Shown here piece by piece: positions 17,291 to 25,595 of a DNA stretch of 64,000 nt. The stretch spans positions 492,759 through 556,758 of the forward strand of contig NZ_KQ960771.1 in NCBI RefSeq assembly GCF_001553345.1. Reading direction: 5' to 3'. The stretch comes from Veillonella sp. DNF00869. GTDB lineage: Bacteria > Bacillota > Negativicutes > Veillonellales > Veillonellaceae. The translations under genes were made by a program, and so were the position numbers. Under the pieces are notes generated by a model. That model worked only from the letters and a program-made list of their open reading frames with translations. It was not told the DNA's origin and did not search any database. Within the stretch, counting starts at the first letter, position 1; each line of letters opens with the position of its first letter.

Positions 17291-18166
17291 ATGCAACAAA
17301 CCAATAAAAAAGGTCTCATCACCGCTTTAAGTTGCTATTTTATTTGGGGACTTTTACCCATCTACTGGGGTCTTCTCCACCATATATCAGCCTATAGCGT
17401 ACTGGCACACCGCATTATATGGTCTGCCCTCTTTATGTCCTTTGTGGCTATCGGACTGAATTACAAACAATTTAAGAAAGATTGCCTGCATTTAAGACAG
17501 AATATATCTCAATTGGGTCTACTATTTCTAGCTTCTATCTTCGTATCTAGTAATTGGGGCTTATACATCTGGGCTATCTCCAATAACCGCGTTATGGATA
17601 CTAGCTTTGGCTATTACATCAATCCGTTACTAAATGTAGTATTAGGGGTATTGGTATTTAAAGAAAAGCTAACATTTCCGCAGTGGTGTAGTGTAGGCTT
17701 AGCTACCATCGGCATCATCTTCATTTCTCTACAAATGGGAAGCACCCCTGATTTAGCACTTGCCATTGCCTTAACCTTTGGTCTTTACGGCCTAGTGAAG
17801 AAAAAACTATTGATTCATCCTTTTACAAGCATCGCTTTTGAAGCTTGGCTTGTAGCCCCTTTAGCACTAGCATACACGACGTATATCGACGCTAGTTCTT
17901 GGACAGCATTTCAAAATGATTCTTATACAGCTGCACTATTCGTAATCTCTGGTCTAACCACCTCGGCACCACTCGTTTTATTTACCTATGGAGCGCGATT
18001 ATTACCCTTAAACCTGTTAGGATTTCTGCAATACCTATCGCCCACCATCGCTTTACTTATTGCCATCTTCTATTTCGGTGAAAGCTTCGATACCAATAAA
18101 ATGATTGCCTTTTCTTTCATTTGGGTAGCCCTTGGAATCTATACAGCATCCAATTACACTAAATAA
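17291..18166 (+). CDS. rarD: RarD-type EamA family transporter
   Basis: 291 aa with about ten hydrophobic helices in the EamA/DMT fold. The opening KGLITALSCYFIWGLLPIYWGLL and the segment SNWGLYIWAISNNRVMDTSFGYYINPL are typical of RarD, formerly called chloramphenicol-sensitive protein. The substrate is unknown. AAAGGAGG precedes the ATG. The upstream region contains an inverted repeat, GTATCA-N8-TGATAC (17199-17218), that could be an operator. It is followed by a bidirectional terminator shared with the convergent AbiEi gene. Confidence 0.88.
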   Translation: MQQTNKKGLITALSCYFIWGLLPIYWGLLHHISAYSVLAHRIIWSALFMSFVAIGLNYKQFKKDCLHLRQNISQLGLLFLASIFVSSNWGLYIWAISNNRVMDTSFGYYINPLLNVVLGVLVFKEKLTFPQWCSVGLATIGIIFISLQMGSTPDLALAIALTFGLYGLVKKKLLIHPFTSIAFEAWLVAPLALAYTTYIDASSWTAFQNDSYTAALFVISGLTTSAPLVLFTYGARLLPLNLLGFLQYLSPTIALLIAIFYFGESFDTNKMIAFSFIWVALGIYTASNYTK

Positions 18167-18175
18167 ATACAAAAC

Positions 18176-18208
18176 AGCCTGTGCATCATTTGCGCAGGCT
18201 ATTTTTAT
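18176..18208. terminator. Bidirectional terminator between rarD and the AbiEi gene
   Basis: AGCCTGtGC pairs with GCgCAGGCT around a seven-base loop. It is followed by ATTTTTAT on the plus strand and GTTTTG on the minus strand. It overlaps the stop codon of the convergent gene. Confidence 0.8.
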
Positions 18209-18804
18209 AGCATGACCTCCGTATATTGTCTCAATTCATCTTCCATATCTAGTTCTACTGCATATTTAGACAGTTTTAATAAATTTATATCGTTACTAAA
18301 AAAATATGAACGTATTACTTCTCTGAAAACTTGTGCATCAACTCGCTTTTTATCACGAATTATGTCAAGTACCGTTCTTTCCTTATCATATGTTATGATA
18401 AGATGCCCAAAAGGGCTCAATTGTTCTACTTTCCCAACACTAAACTGATCCTTATTTACATATTTAAAGTTAATATTGTCTTTTACCTTCGATACTCGAC
18501 TAACATTATCTCCAACCATAACAGTCATAACAAAATTATTAGGTATTTTGGTCGTCAACCCATGTAAATAAGCAGCTGTCTCATGTGAAAAAGCCCCTTT
18601 TCTTATACGATGTGAGAAATATAAATACTCGTCAATATTCTCATGAGGAAATGCATATAATCCTGTCGCTACTTTTTCCAATGTATTATCTAGCACTAAT
18701 GCTTTTATCGTATCTTTATGAAACCCTAACTCTAAAACTTCTTTTGTTGTAATCACTCCACAATTATCTTCTATTGTTTTCAATAATCTTTCTTTTTTCC
18801 CCAT
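18205..18804 (-). CDS. AbiEi-type antitoxin (orphan)
   Basis: 199 aa. The N-terminal winged-helix region (GVITTKEVLELGFHKDTIKALVLDNTLEKVATGLYAFP) and the following SHETAAYLHGLT match the type IV antitoxin AbiEi family. In that family the antitoxin represses its own operon and counters the AbiEii nucleotidyltransferase toxin. No nucleotidyltransferase gene follows: the next gene downstream is rarD on the other strand. A ribosome site (AAGGTGG) and a promoter whose spacer holds a perfect palindrome support autoregulation. It could be a solitary antitoxin, a decoy or a general transcription factor. Confidence 0.8.
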   Translation of the reverse strand: MGKKERLLKTIEDNCGVITTKEVLELGFHKDTIKALVLDNTLEKVATGLYAFPHENIDEYLYFSHRIRKGAFSHETAAYLHGLTTKIPNNFVMTVMVGDNVSRVSKVKDNINFKYVNKDQFSVGKVEQLSPFGHLIITYDKERTVLDIIRDKKRVDAQVFREVIRSYFFSNDINLLKLSKYAVELDMEDELRQYTEVML

Positions 18805-18829
18805 ATATCCACCACCTTTTTATTCTTAA

Positions 18830-18858
18830 ATTTTATATCTTATAAGAACAATAGTCAA
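18830..18858 (-). promoter_or_regulatory. Promoter with palindromic operator upstream of the AbiEi gene
   Basis: Minus-strand TTGACT (18853-18858), 17-base spacer, TAAAAT (18830-18835). The spacer contains the perfect 10-base palindrome TCTTATAAGA (18838-18847), placed where a bound repressor would exclude RNA polymerase. Confidence 0.6.
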
Positions 18859-19190
18859 ATCATTAATTATTTATATTCTTATTTGCAACAGATTTTATCA
18901 CTAAAAATCACATTCTAAACTTCTTATACAATCATTCTCTTTCTTGCAAAACTTTTATAATTCTGTATCCCTAGCAACTGAAAATTATTTTTATTTACTG
19001 TATACTAAACACATAAAAGGAATTAACTCCCCTGAGAGTACGCTCCCTATACTTTATTACGCTAGACCTATGGTATCTATATTTGTAGCAATGTCTGTAT
19101 TCTTTCAGCAACTTTCAGTCAAAAAGTATCTGCAAATGATGATACCATAATAATGATTATACTAATAGTAAACACAGAAAGGACTCGCAC
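18859..19190. other. Intergenic region without a supported gene
   Basis: About 330 AT-rich bases between the AbiEi promoter and the DUF438 gene. An open frame at 18944 starts with TTG, lacks a ribosome site and has no coding character. Near its right end, about 50 bases before the DUF438 ATG, lies ATAATGATTAT (a perfect odd palindrome) overlapping a TATACT -10-like hexamer. It resembles half of a Fur-type box but is too short to assign. Confidence 0.4.
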
Positions 19191-20885
19191 ATGGACACAA
19201 TGAAACAAGCTCTTGGGCTTACAGGCAATGACAGAATGGAAGTTATGATCGATATTAAAGACCGCTTTCTCGGTGGCACCTTAGATTTAGAAACAGCTCG
19301 TACGTTATTGAAAGAAAAAATCGGCACTTGTACACCTGATGAATTTGCTTATGGCGAGCAACAATTAAAAGGGTCTTACACAGACGAAGAAATCACCCAT
19401 CGTATGGATGACTTATTAGAATTATTCGATGGCATTTTAATCCGTGCGAACAATGAATATCCTGAACACCATCCATTAACAGTGTACCTCAATGAAATCA
19501 ATGCCATGGAACAACAGTTGACGGAAATGGAAGCTTTGTTACAAGCACCTCACTTCATTCTGAATCCTTGGCTTGGCGTATACGATGCCCTCACCACTTG
19601 GCGCACCCATTTAGCCCGCAAACAAAATCAATTATATCCAGTCTTAGAGCGTTACGGTTTCGATCGTCCGACAAAAATCATGTGGACCTTCGACGATGCT
19701 GTTCGTGATGCTATCTCTGAAAGTAAACAACTACTAGAATCCGGGAAGGAATCTGAATTTTTAGCTAAACAAGCAGACGTCATCGATATTATCCGTGACC
19801 TCAATAACAAAGAAAAAGAAGTACTAATCCCAACAGCATGGAAGTTATTACAAGACAGTGACTTCATCACTATGAGCCAAGGCGATCATGAAATTGGATT
19901 TGCTTTCATCGCCCCTCCTCCATTTTATAAAGGCCGTCCTGATGCAGAACCTAAGAACCTTGGAGAGGCATCTGCAAATGTGGGACATGTAACAACACAA
20001 CATAATCACGCTGATGTGGAAAATCATGAAAACACCCAATTAGGTGGTACTGGTAACCCTACCGCTCTTTTACAAGAGTTAGCACAATTAGTGGGCAAGT
20101 ATGGCATTAACGGAAGCCCTGAACAAACGCATGACCTAGCTGTGGGGGCCTTAACGATTGAACAAATTAAATTAATCTTTAAATTCTTACCTGTAGATAT
20201 TACCTTTGTCGATGAAAACGACTTGGTTCGTTTCTATAATGATACAAAGCACCGTATCTTCCCTCGCAGTTCTAATATCATCGGTCGCATCGTACAAAAC
20301 TGCCATCCAAAGAAAAGTCTACCTTTAGTACAAGAAATTATCGATTCTTTCAAAGCTGGCAGACAAGATTACGCTGAAATGTGGATTAACAAGCCGGACC
20401 TATTCATCCACATCGAATACATCGCAGTGCGCAATGAACAAGGCCAGTTCAAAGGCATTTTAGAAATGGTTCAAGATTGTACGCATATTCGTAGCTTAAG
20501 CGGTTCTCGGAAAGAACTAATTTGGGAAGGTGCTAATTCTGCGTACCATGCCGTAGACCACATCGATTACAAGCATGTACGCCAAGAAGATAATACAACT
20601 AACTCAACTGAACAAGGCACGGTGCCAGAAAACACATCACAATCTACGGTCTATGAAAATGATCTAGGTTTAACAGGCGATACTAAACTATTCCCTCTAT
20701 TTGATATAATCCCTGGTCTAAAAGATCATATGATTCATATCAATCCAAACTTTAAAATGCTAAATTCTCCACTCGCTAAATTAATGAAACATAAAGCTAC
20801 TTTATCCATGGTAGCAGAACGCGGTGAGATGACATTAGATGCATTAATCCAAGCTATTTTAGCTTTCAAGTATAAGAACCAATAG
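19191..20885 (+). CDS. DUF438 / hemerythrin-like / PAS / DUF1858 multidomain protein
   Basis: 564 aa soluble protein. Residues 1-90 match DUF438 (LGLTGNDRMEVMIDIKDRFLGG). About 95-245 form a hemerythrin-like bundle (EYPEHHPLTVYLNEINAMEQ, THLARKQNQLYPVLERYGF, HEIGFAF). About 325-450 form a PAS domain (LPVDITFVDENDLVRFYNDTKHRIFPRS). The C-terminus resembles DUF1858. In the fourth helix the usual H-x4-E iron ligand pair appears as H-x4-Q, so metal binding may be altered. Related proteins are linked to redox, oxygen or nitric oxide sensing, but the role is unproven. It is a single gene with its own terminators. Confidence 0.82.
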   Translation: MDTMKQALGLTGNDRMEVMIDIKDRFLGGTLDLETARTLLKEKIGTCTPDEFAYGEQQLKGSYTDEEITHRMDDLLELFDGILIRANNEYPEHHPLTVYLNEINAMEQQLTEMEALLQAPHFILNPWLGVYDALTTWRTHLARKQNQLYPVLERYGFDRPTKIMWTFDDAVRDAISESKQLLESGKESEFLAKQADVIDIIRDLNNKEKEVLIPTAWKLLQDSDFITMSQGDHEIGFAFIAPPPFYKGRPDAEPKNLGEASANVGHVTTQHNHADVENHENTQLGGTGNPTALLQELAQLVGKYGINGSPEQTHDLAVGALTIEQIKLIFKFLPVDITFVDENDLVRFYNDTKHRIFPRSSNIIGRIVQNCHPKKSLPLVQEIIDSFKAGRQDYAEMWINKPDLFIHIEYIAVRNEQGQFKGILEMVQDCTHIRSLSGSRKELIWEGANSAYHAVDHIDYKHVRQEDNTTNSTEQGTVPENTSQSTVYENDLGLTGDTKLFPLFDIIPGLKDHMIHINPNFKMLNSPLAKLMKHKATLSMVAERGEMTLDALIQAILAFKYKNQ

Positions 20886-20896
20886 GATATTGAGGA

Positions 20897-20932
20897 CTGT
20901 AACAACCTATACATTTTTACATGTTGCTACAG
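20897..20932 (+). other. Stem-loop in the 3' region of the DUF438 gene
   Basis: CTGTAaCAAC pairs with GTTGcTACAG around a 16-base loop, 12 bases after the stop. No T run follows, so it is more likely an RNA-stabilising or processing hairpin than a terminator. Confidence 0.4.
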
Positions 20933-20957
20933 CCCCACTTATTAAAAATATAAAAGT

Positions 20958-21001
20958 AGAGGAAAGTTGATGCTGTTTGTTCAACTTTCCTCTATTTTAT
21001 T
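20958..21001 (+). terminator. Terminator after the DUF438 gene
   Basis: AGAGGAAAGTTGA / TCAACTTTCCTCT, a perfect 13-base-pair stem with a 10-base loop, followed by ATTTTATT. Confidence 0.88.
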
Positions 21002-21099
21002 GGTAGGCTATTTTGTTACAGCCCATTGTATTCTTATGTCTATTCTTTTCATATACCACTGTGCAGTTCGCCGAATGAACCATGTATTATATACATGTT

Positions 21100-21145
21100 A
21101 AAAAGACAGACACAGTTTTACTGCAAAACTATGTCTGTCTTTTTT
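21100..21145. terminator. Terminator after the aminotransferase gene
   Basis: AAAAAGACAGACA pairs with TGTCTGTCTTTTTT, with a nested AGTTTT/AAAACT. A/T runs on both sides make it usable in both directions; it lies right after the minus-strand stop at 21147. Confidence 0.88.
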
Positions 21146-21146
21146 A

Positions 21147-22334
21147 TTACTCAATCTCTTTATTTTTAATTTTTTCCAAGAATATTTCGATTCGTTTTAC
21201 CGCTTCTTTAATATTCTGCAAAGAGTTAGAATAAGCTACACGTACAAAGCCTTCACCACAATCGCCAAAGGCATTACCAGGAACAATGGCAATACGTTGA
21301 TCATAGAGTAGTTTTTCACAAAACTCTTCCGATGTCATGCCTGTGCTCTTAATAGACGGGAATACATAGAATGCCCCTTCTGGCTCGAATGTATGAAGTC
21401 CCATACGATTGAAAGCGCTCACCAACAAGCGACGACGCATATCGTATTCTTCACGCATGTATTGGATATCTTTATCCCCATTTTTTAACGCTTCGATAGC
21501 TGCATATTGAGACATAGACGGAGCACTCATAATACCATATTGATGCATCTTCGTCATTTGTGCAATAATCGGTGCTGGACCTGTGGCAAATCCAAGGCGC
21601 CAACCAGTCATCGCATAGGCTTTGGAAAATCCATTAATTAAGATTGTCCGCTCTTGCATACCTGGTATAGATGCAATAGATACATGTGGTTCATCACCAT
21701 AGGTAAGTTCACTGTATAACTCATCGGACAAAATAAATAAGTCATGCTTGATAACCACTTCTGCAATAGCTTCCAAATGCTCACGGCGTAATACCGCTCC
21801 TGTTGGATTATTAGGGAATGGTAATACTAACAGCTTTGTCTTCTCTGTTACAGCCGCTTCAATCGCCTCTGGAGTCAAACGAAACTCATCTTCTTCTTTC
21901 GTAATAATCTGCACTGGCTTTGCATTACACAATTCTGCTAATGGCGTATAGCACACAAAGCTCGGCACAGGAATCAATACTTCATCCCCTGGGTTGAGTA
22001 AGGTACGACAGGTTAAGTCAATGGCCTCTGAGCCACCTACGGTTACAATCACTTCCGTAGTTGGATCATAAGACACATGATACTTTCGTTCTAACCAGTT
22101 AGAAATCTCTTCTCGTAATTCCATAAAACCACGATTAGGAGAATACCAAGTTTTTCCCTTTTCTAATGTATTAATACCTTCTTCACGAATATGGTAGGGC
22201 GTAGCGAAATCTGGTTCACCAATACTAAGGGAAATGACATTATCTAATTCATTAGCAATTTCAAAAAAACGTCGAATCCCCGATGGTTTAACTGCTTTAA
22301 TTTCAGCATTTAAATAGTTGTCATAATTAATCAT
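21147..22334 (-). CDS. PLP-dependent class I/II aminotransferase (PatA/AspC-like)
   Basis: 395 aa fold type I aminotransferase. Visible motifs are SIGEPDFATP, the FPNNPTGAV segment, DELYSELTYG and the PLP lysine in NGFSKAYAMTGWRLG. The substrate is uncertain: aspartate, alanine or an aromatic amino acid. I chose the ATG at 22334 (MINYDNYLN), which overlaps the stop of the upstream Lrp/AsnC gene by 8 bases (ATGATTAA) and has GGAGAA upstream. The longer frame would lie inside the regulator gene. Coupling to an AsnC-type regulator suggests amino-acid-responsive expression. Confidence 0.9.
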   Translation of the reverse strand: MINYDNYLNAEIKAVKPSGIRRFFEIANELDNVISLSIGEPDFATPYHIREEGINTLEKGKTWYSPNRGFMELREEISNWLERKYHVSYDPTTEVIVTVGGSEAIDLTCRTLLNPGDEVLIPVPSFVCYTPLAELCNAKPVQIITKEEDEFRLTPEAIEAAVTEKTKLLVLPFPNNPTGAVLRREHLEAIAEVVIKHDLFILSDELYSELTYGDEPHVSIASIPGMQERTILINGFSKAYAMTGWRLGFATGPAPIIAQMTKMHQYGIMSAPSMSQYAAIEALKNGDKDIQYMREEYDMRRRLLVSAFNRMGLHTFEPEGAFYVFPSIKSTGMTSEEFCEKLLYDQRIAIVPGNAFGDCGEGFVRVAYSNSLQNIKEAVKRIEIFLEKIKNKEIE

Positions 22335-22836
22335 CGAATACATTTCTCCGATCTTCACGAACTCCACCCGTGTGGAACACAATATTATTATCTTTATAAC
22401 GCGTTAAGATAAAGTTTGTTGTGGTGGAAAGCACTGAATCTAATGTAGATAAACGGCGAGATACAAACAAAGCAATATCACGCATGCTGGCCCCTTCCAC
22501 GATAACCGTCAAATCATAGCTACCAGACATAAGGTATACACCTTGTACTTCTGGAAATTCCATAATTCGTTCTGCCACTTTATCAAAACCTTGATCTGGA
22601 GCAGGAGTCACACCTAATTGGATAAGCGCAGTAGATTTATTTTGGTCTACTTGTTCCCAATCAATGACTGCTTGGTACCGTTTAATAATACCAGACTCCT
22701 CGAAGGCTTGAATACGACTCGCCACATGCGCTTCTTCACTATTGAGCATAATGGCGAGGTCGGCGGCCGACATGGAGGCGTCCTCATCTAATAAACGTAA
22801 TAAACGATGATCCAATGTGTCTAATTGTACTGTCAT
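22327..22836 (-). CDS. Lrp/AsnC family transcriptional regulator
   Basis: 169 aa. An N-terminal helix-turn-helix (LDHRLLRLLDEDASMSAADLAIML and VASRIQAFEESGIIKRYQAVID) is followed by a RAM/AsnC ligand-binding domain (VQGVYLMSGSYDLTVIVEG). The ATG at 22836 (MTVQLD) follows AGGAG at good spacing; the longer version begins at a GTG with no ribosome site. It is coupled to the downstream aminotransferase and is probably its local regulator, responding to an amino acid. This is an inference from position. Confidence 0.9.
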   Translation of the reverse strand: MTVQLDTLDHRLLRLLDEDASMSAADLAIMLNSEEAHVASRIQAFEESGIIKRYQAVIDWEQVDQNKSTALIQLGVTPAPDQGFDKVAERIMEFPEVQGVYLMSGSYDLTVIVEGASMRDIALFVSRRLSTLDSVLSTTTNFILTRYKDNNIVFHTGGVREDRRNVFDD

Positions 22837-22863
22837 AAGGGAGACTCCTTTCTTATGATTCAC

Positions 22864-23252
22864 ATCTATGTTTTATAAACCATAGCATTGTACATATATT
22901 CTCAATGCTTATCTTTTTATTATAGTCAGTTTCTCTGAAAGTCGCAATACGTTATGTTACACCTACACAATTTAATTACAAGATAGTCTACTCGAAGCAA
23001 GTCTATACTGATGATCGAACTAGAGATACAACATATCCCCTCATATTAATATTTCTTTTATACCAGTTTCTAACTTCATGGATAATTACACTCTAAAAAA
23101 ATTTTATATCTTTTCTTTCCTTATCTCCTGAAGTGTACGAAATTGATTCATATAATATGCTCATATCCCCATTCTTGCGTACTCGTTTCTCCTGTTTACC
23201 TATTTGTACATTGTTAACTTAGTTAAGTCCTATAGAAAATATTTATATAACC
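22864..23252. other. Intergenic region without a supported gene
   Basis: Divergent gap between the Lrp/AsnC gene and an MFS gene. It is AT-rich, and no open frame with a ribosome site, RNA structure or long repeat was found. Confidence 0.4.
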
Positions 23253-23281
23253 TTTACAAGATTCGCAATTAGGTATATTCT
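23253..23281 (+). promoter_or_regulatory. Possible promoter of the MFS gene
   Basis: TTTACA (23253-23258), 17-base spacer, TATTCT (23276-23281), 32 bases before the ATG. Both hexamers deviate from consensus. The nearby word CTATAGAA also occurs about 50 bases upstream. Confidence 0.4.
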
Positions 23282-23312
23282 ATAGAACGTATTACAAAAG
23301 GAGGAGTTATCC

Positions 23313-24539
23313 ATGAATGCCCAATCGATACAAAATCAAGAAGAAACTCTATTTAATTCCGGGTTCATCAGTATTACTGTCATTAATTTTATTGTCTTTT
23401 TAGTGTACTACTGCTTTGTAGTTATCACTGCAAGCTATGCTACGAAAGAACTTCATTCCACCGTTGCGGAAGCAGGATTCGCTACTGGTATCTATATTAT
23501 TGGTACCTTATTCGCTCGCCTTATCATGGGACAACGCTTAGAACTTATCGGCCGTAAAGAGGTACTTCGGTACGGAGCCATATTTTATTTTCTCACTACC
23601 CTGGCGTATCTCATTGCCAAAGATATTCTAATCTTGGATACAGTCCGTTTCCTAAACGGTTTTGCTTACGGTACTGTATCCACTGCAGCCAATGCGGTAG
23701 TCACTGCTTACATTCCAAAATCGAAAGATGGAGAAGGTATCAATTATTATGGTCTTAGCACTAGTTTAGCAGCGGCTATTGGCCCTTTCATTGGCATGAT
23801 TTTATTACCTGCCGTTGGTTTTACTTGGATTATTTATTTAGCCGTCCTATTATCCATTGGTGTTGCCATCGCTTGTTTACGATTCCCTGTACAAAATTTA
23901 GTGCTATCCTCTACGGAAGCAGCCTCCATGACATCTTGGTCTATGAAGAATTTCATTGAACCACGTGTATCCTTCATCGCCTTTCTTGGATTCCTAATGG
24001 GCTTAGCCTATTCTAGCGTACTCGGGTTCCTTTCTATCTTTACCCATGAAATCGGTCTCATTACAGCAGGAGCCTTCTTCTTTGTGGTTTATGCCCTTGT
24101 GATTACCGTGACCCGTCCTATTGCAGGTCGTATCTTCGATGAACGTGGCGAAAATGCTGTCATGTATCCTAGCTATATATGTTTAACAATTGGTCTTTTA
24201 CTCATCGCTTATAGCTTCAATGCAGCGTTACTACTTATCGCCGGAGCCTTTGTAGGCTTAGGTTATGGTACCTTTATGTCTAACGGACAAGCTATTTGCT
24301 TGAAAGCTGTAGAACCTGCCAAAATTGGGGTGGCTCTTTCCACCTATTTTATTGGTCTAGATCTTGGATTAGGCGTCGGACCTTATACATTAGGAATCTT
24401 ACATGGCCTACTATCCTACAGCGGAATCTATATTGTATCTGCCATCATTCCAGTCATTGTCTTAGTACTCTATGCCTTCTATTATCGTCCTGTGAAAGAA
24501 CAATCTATCTACGAAGAAGAGATGCCACAACATCAATAA
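23313..24539 (+). CDS. MFS transporter
   Basis: 408 aa with about 12 hydrophobic segments and the MFS loop 2-3 motif in degenerate form (GQRLELIGRKEVLRYG). The centre has ARNAVVT-like FAYGTVSTAANAVVTAY and the C-terminal half repeats the fold (TRPIAGRIFDERGENAVMYPS). The overall pattern fits drug or metabolite efflux permeases of the YfkF/YwoG type, but the substrate cannot be told. AAAGGAGGAG lies upstream of the ATG. It is a single gene with a strong terminator after it. Confidence 0.82.
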   Translation: MNAQSIQNQEETLFNSGFISITVINFIVFLVYYCFVVITASYATKELHSTVAEAGFATGIYIIGTLFARLIMGQRLELIGRKEVLRYGAIFYFLTTLAYLIAKDILILDTVRFLNGFAYGTVSTAANAVVTAYIPKSKDGEGINYYGLSTSLAAAIGPFIGMILLPAVGFTWIIYLAVLLSIGVAIACLRFPVQNLVLSSTEAASMTSWSMKNFIEPRVSFIAFLGFLMGLAYSSVLGFLSIFTHEIGLITAGAFFFVVYALVITVTRPIAGRIFDERGENAVMYPSYICLTIGLLLIAYSFNAALLLIAGAFVGLGYGTFMSNGQAICLKAVEPAKIGVALSTYFIGLDLGLGVGPYTLGILHGLLSYSGIYIVSAIIPVIVLVLYAFYYRPVKEQSIYEEEMPQHQ

Positions 24540-24551
24540 GTATATACACAT

Positions 24552-24616
24552 AAAAATTGCCATATACCCTATGCTATAACTTACATATGCATATCGGTAT
24601 ATGGCAATTTTATATT
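24552..24616. terminator. Bidirectional terminator between the MFS gene and the 114-aa gene
   Basis: AAAATTGCCATATACC (24553-24568) pairs perfectly with GGTATATGGCAATTTT (24596-24611), with A/T runs on both sides. It serves convergent genes. Confidence 0.85.
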
Positions 24617-24959
24617 ATTCTTTTTTTACAAATATACGAATTTTATTCGTCCTATCGATCAAATTAGTATCATTACACCAAAATTTAAGAGTATCATAGC
24701 CAATATATGTTTCTATATAAACTGTCCTCTCATTACTATAGATTATAGTACCTAACTCATCATAACAGTTTACGATAACCTCTAAATTACAATTAAATTT
24801 TCCATTCATGATTTCAAGTAAAATATAAAAAAATTGTGTGCTTCCTTTATTTACTTGTTGTATTCCATAGGACTGTACATCGATTTGAAAAAACTGAAAT
24901 GTTTTTTCATTAATTTCAATAGCATTATATAATCGATCAACATCATTAACTGTATTCAT
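24615..24959 (-). CDS. Hypothetical protein (114 aa)
   Basis: Unrecognised. The product starts MNTVNDVDRLYNAIEINEKT and alternates hydrophobic and polar residues in a way that suggests a beta-rich soluble fold (for example NLEVIVNCYDELGTIIYSNE). It has no signal peptide or membrane segment. GGGAGGG lies six bases before the ATG, and the gene ends in a bidirectional terminator. Composition is more AT-rich than its neighbours, which may point to recent gain. It lies between an MFS carrier and the tRNA operon. Confidence 0.65.
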   Translation of the reverse strand: MNTVNDVDRLYNAIEINEKTFQFFQIDVQSYGIQQVNKGSTQFFYILLEIMNGKFNCNLEVIVNCYDELGTIIYSNERTVYIETYIGYDTLKFWCNDTNLIDRTNKIRIFVKKE

Positions 24960-25014
24960 AGTCCCTCCCTAAGCCCACTCATTATATGCTACTTACATTA
25001 TAGTCCATTTAGAC

Positions 25015-25045
25015 ATAAAAAAATAGACCAACCGAAGTTGGTCTA
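25015..25045 (-). terminator. Terminator of the tRNA operon
   Basis: AGACCAAC-CGAA-GTTGGTCT with a tetraloop; on the minus strand it is followed by ATTTTTTTATG. Confidence 0.92.
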
Positions 25046-25047
25046 AA

Positions 25048-25136
25048 TGGTGCCGAGGACCGGAATCGAACCGGTACGGTTATCTCTAACCGACGGATTT
25101 TAAGTCCGTTGCGTCTGCCTGTTCCGCCACCCCGGC
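25048..25136 (-). tRNA. tRNA-Leu (anticodon TAA)
   Basis: Acceptor GCCGGGG pairs with CCTCGGC plus discriminator A and an encoded CCA. The anticodon loop CTTAAAA gives TAA. A long variable arm, as expected for tRNA-Leu, and the T loop GGTTCGATTCC are present. Fifth and last tRNA of the operon. Confidence 0.95.
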
Positions 25137-25151
25137 ATGGGTGGAATGTTG

Positions 25152-25226
<75 letters not shown>

Positions 25227-25233
25227 AAAAAAG

Positions 25234-25308
25234 TGGAGCGGAAAACGAGATTCGAACTCGCGACCCCCGCCTTGGCAAGGCGGTGCTCTACCGCTGAGCT
25301 ATTTCCGC
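25234..25308 (-). tRNA. tRNA-Gly (anticodon GCC)
   Basis: Acceptor GCGGAAA pairs with TTTCCGC, with discriminator T and encoded CCA. The anticodon stem-loop CGCCTTGCCAAGGCG gives GCC. Third in the operon. Confidence 0.95.
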
Positions 25309-25311
25309 AAA

Positions 25312-25387
<76 letters not shown>

Positions 25388-25393
25388 AAGTAG

Positions 25394-25469
25394 TGGCGAC
25401 CCCGATCGGATTTGAACCGACGATCTTCGCCGTGACAGGGCGACATGTTAACCGCTACACCACGGGGCC
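25394..25469 (-). tRNA. tRNA-Asp (anticodon GTC)
   Basis: Acceptor GGCCCCG pairs with CGGGGTC, discriminator G, encoded CCA. The anticodon stem-loop CGCCCTGTCACGGCG gives GTC. First tRNA behind the operon promoter. Confidence 0.95.
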
Positions 25470-25485
25470 ATTTGACTACTTTGTT

Positions 25486-25514
25486 AGTATACCCTATTTC
25501 ATATTTCTCGTCAA
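25486..25514 (-). promoter_or_regulatory. Promoter of the tRNA operon
   Basis: Minus-strand TTGACG (25509-25514), 17-base spacer, TATACT (25486-25491), about 17 bases before the first tRNA. An A/T-rich stretch upstream could act as an UP element. Confidence 0.85.
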
Positions 25515-25595
25515 TACTTTTTTATATTTTTTTATAAACATTTTTTATTTCTCTGAAATCAGTTGTACAAGCCATTTCATGCATTATGGGAGTAC

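Noticed and set aside
18944..19150. 68-codon plus-strand frame in the gap before the DUF438 gene
   Set aside because: It starts at TTG, has no ribosome site, and its composition does not differ from random AT-rich DNA.
21081..21099. CATGTA-TTA-TATACATG palindrome near the aminotransferase terminator
   Set aside because: It is a short AT-rich palindrome between two terminators, with no gene start nearby for it to control.
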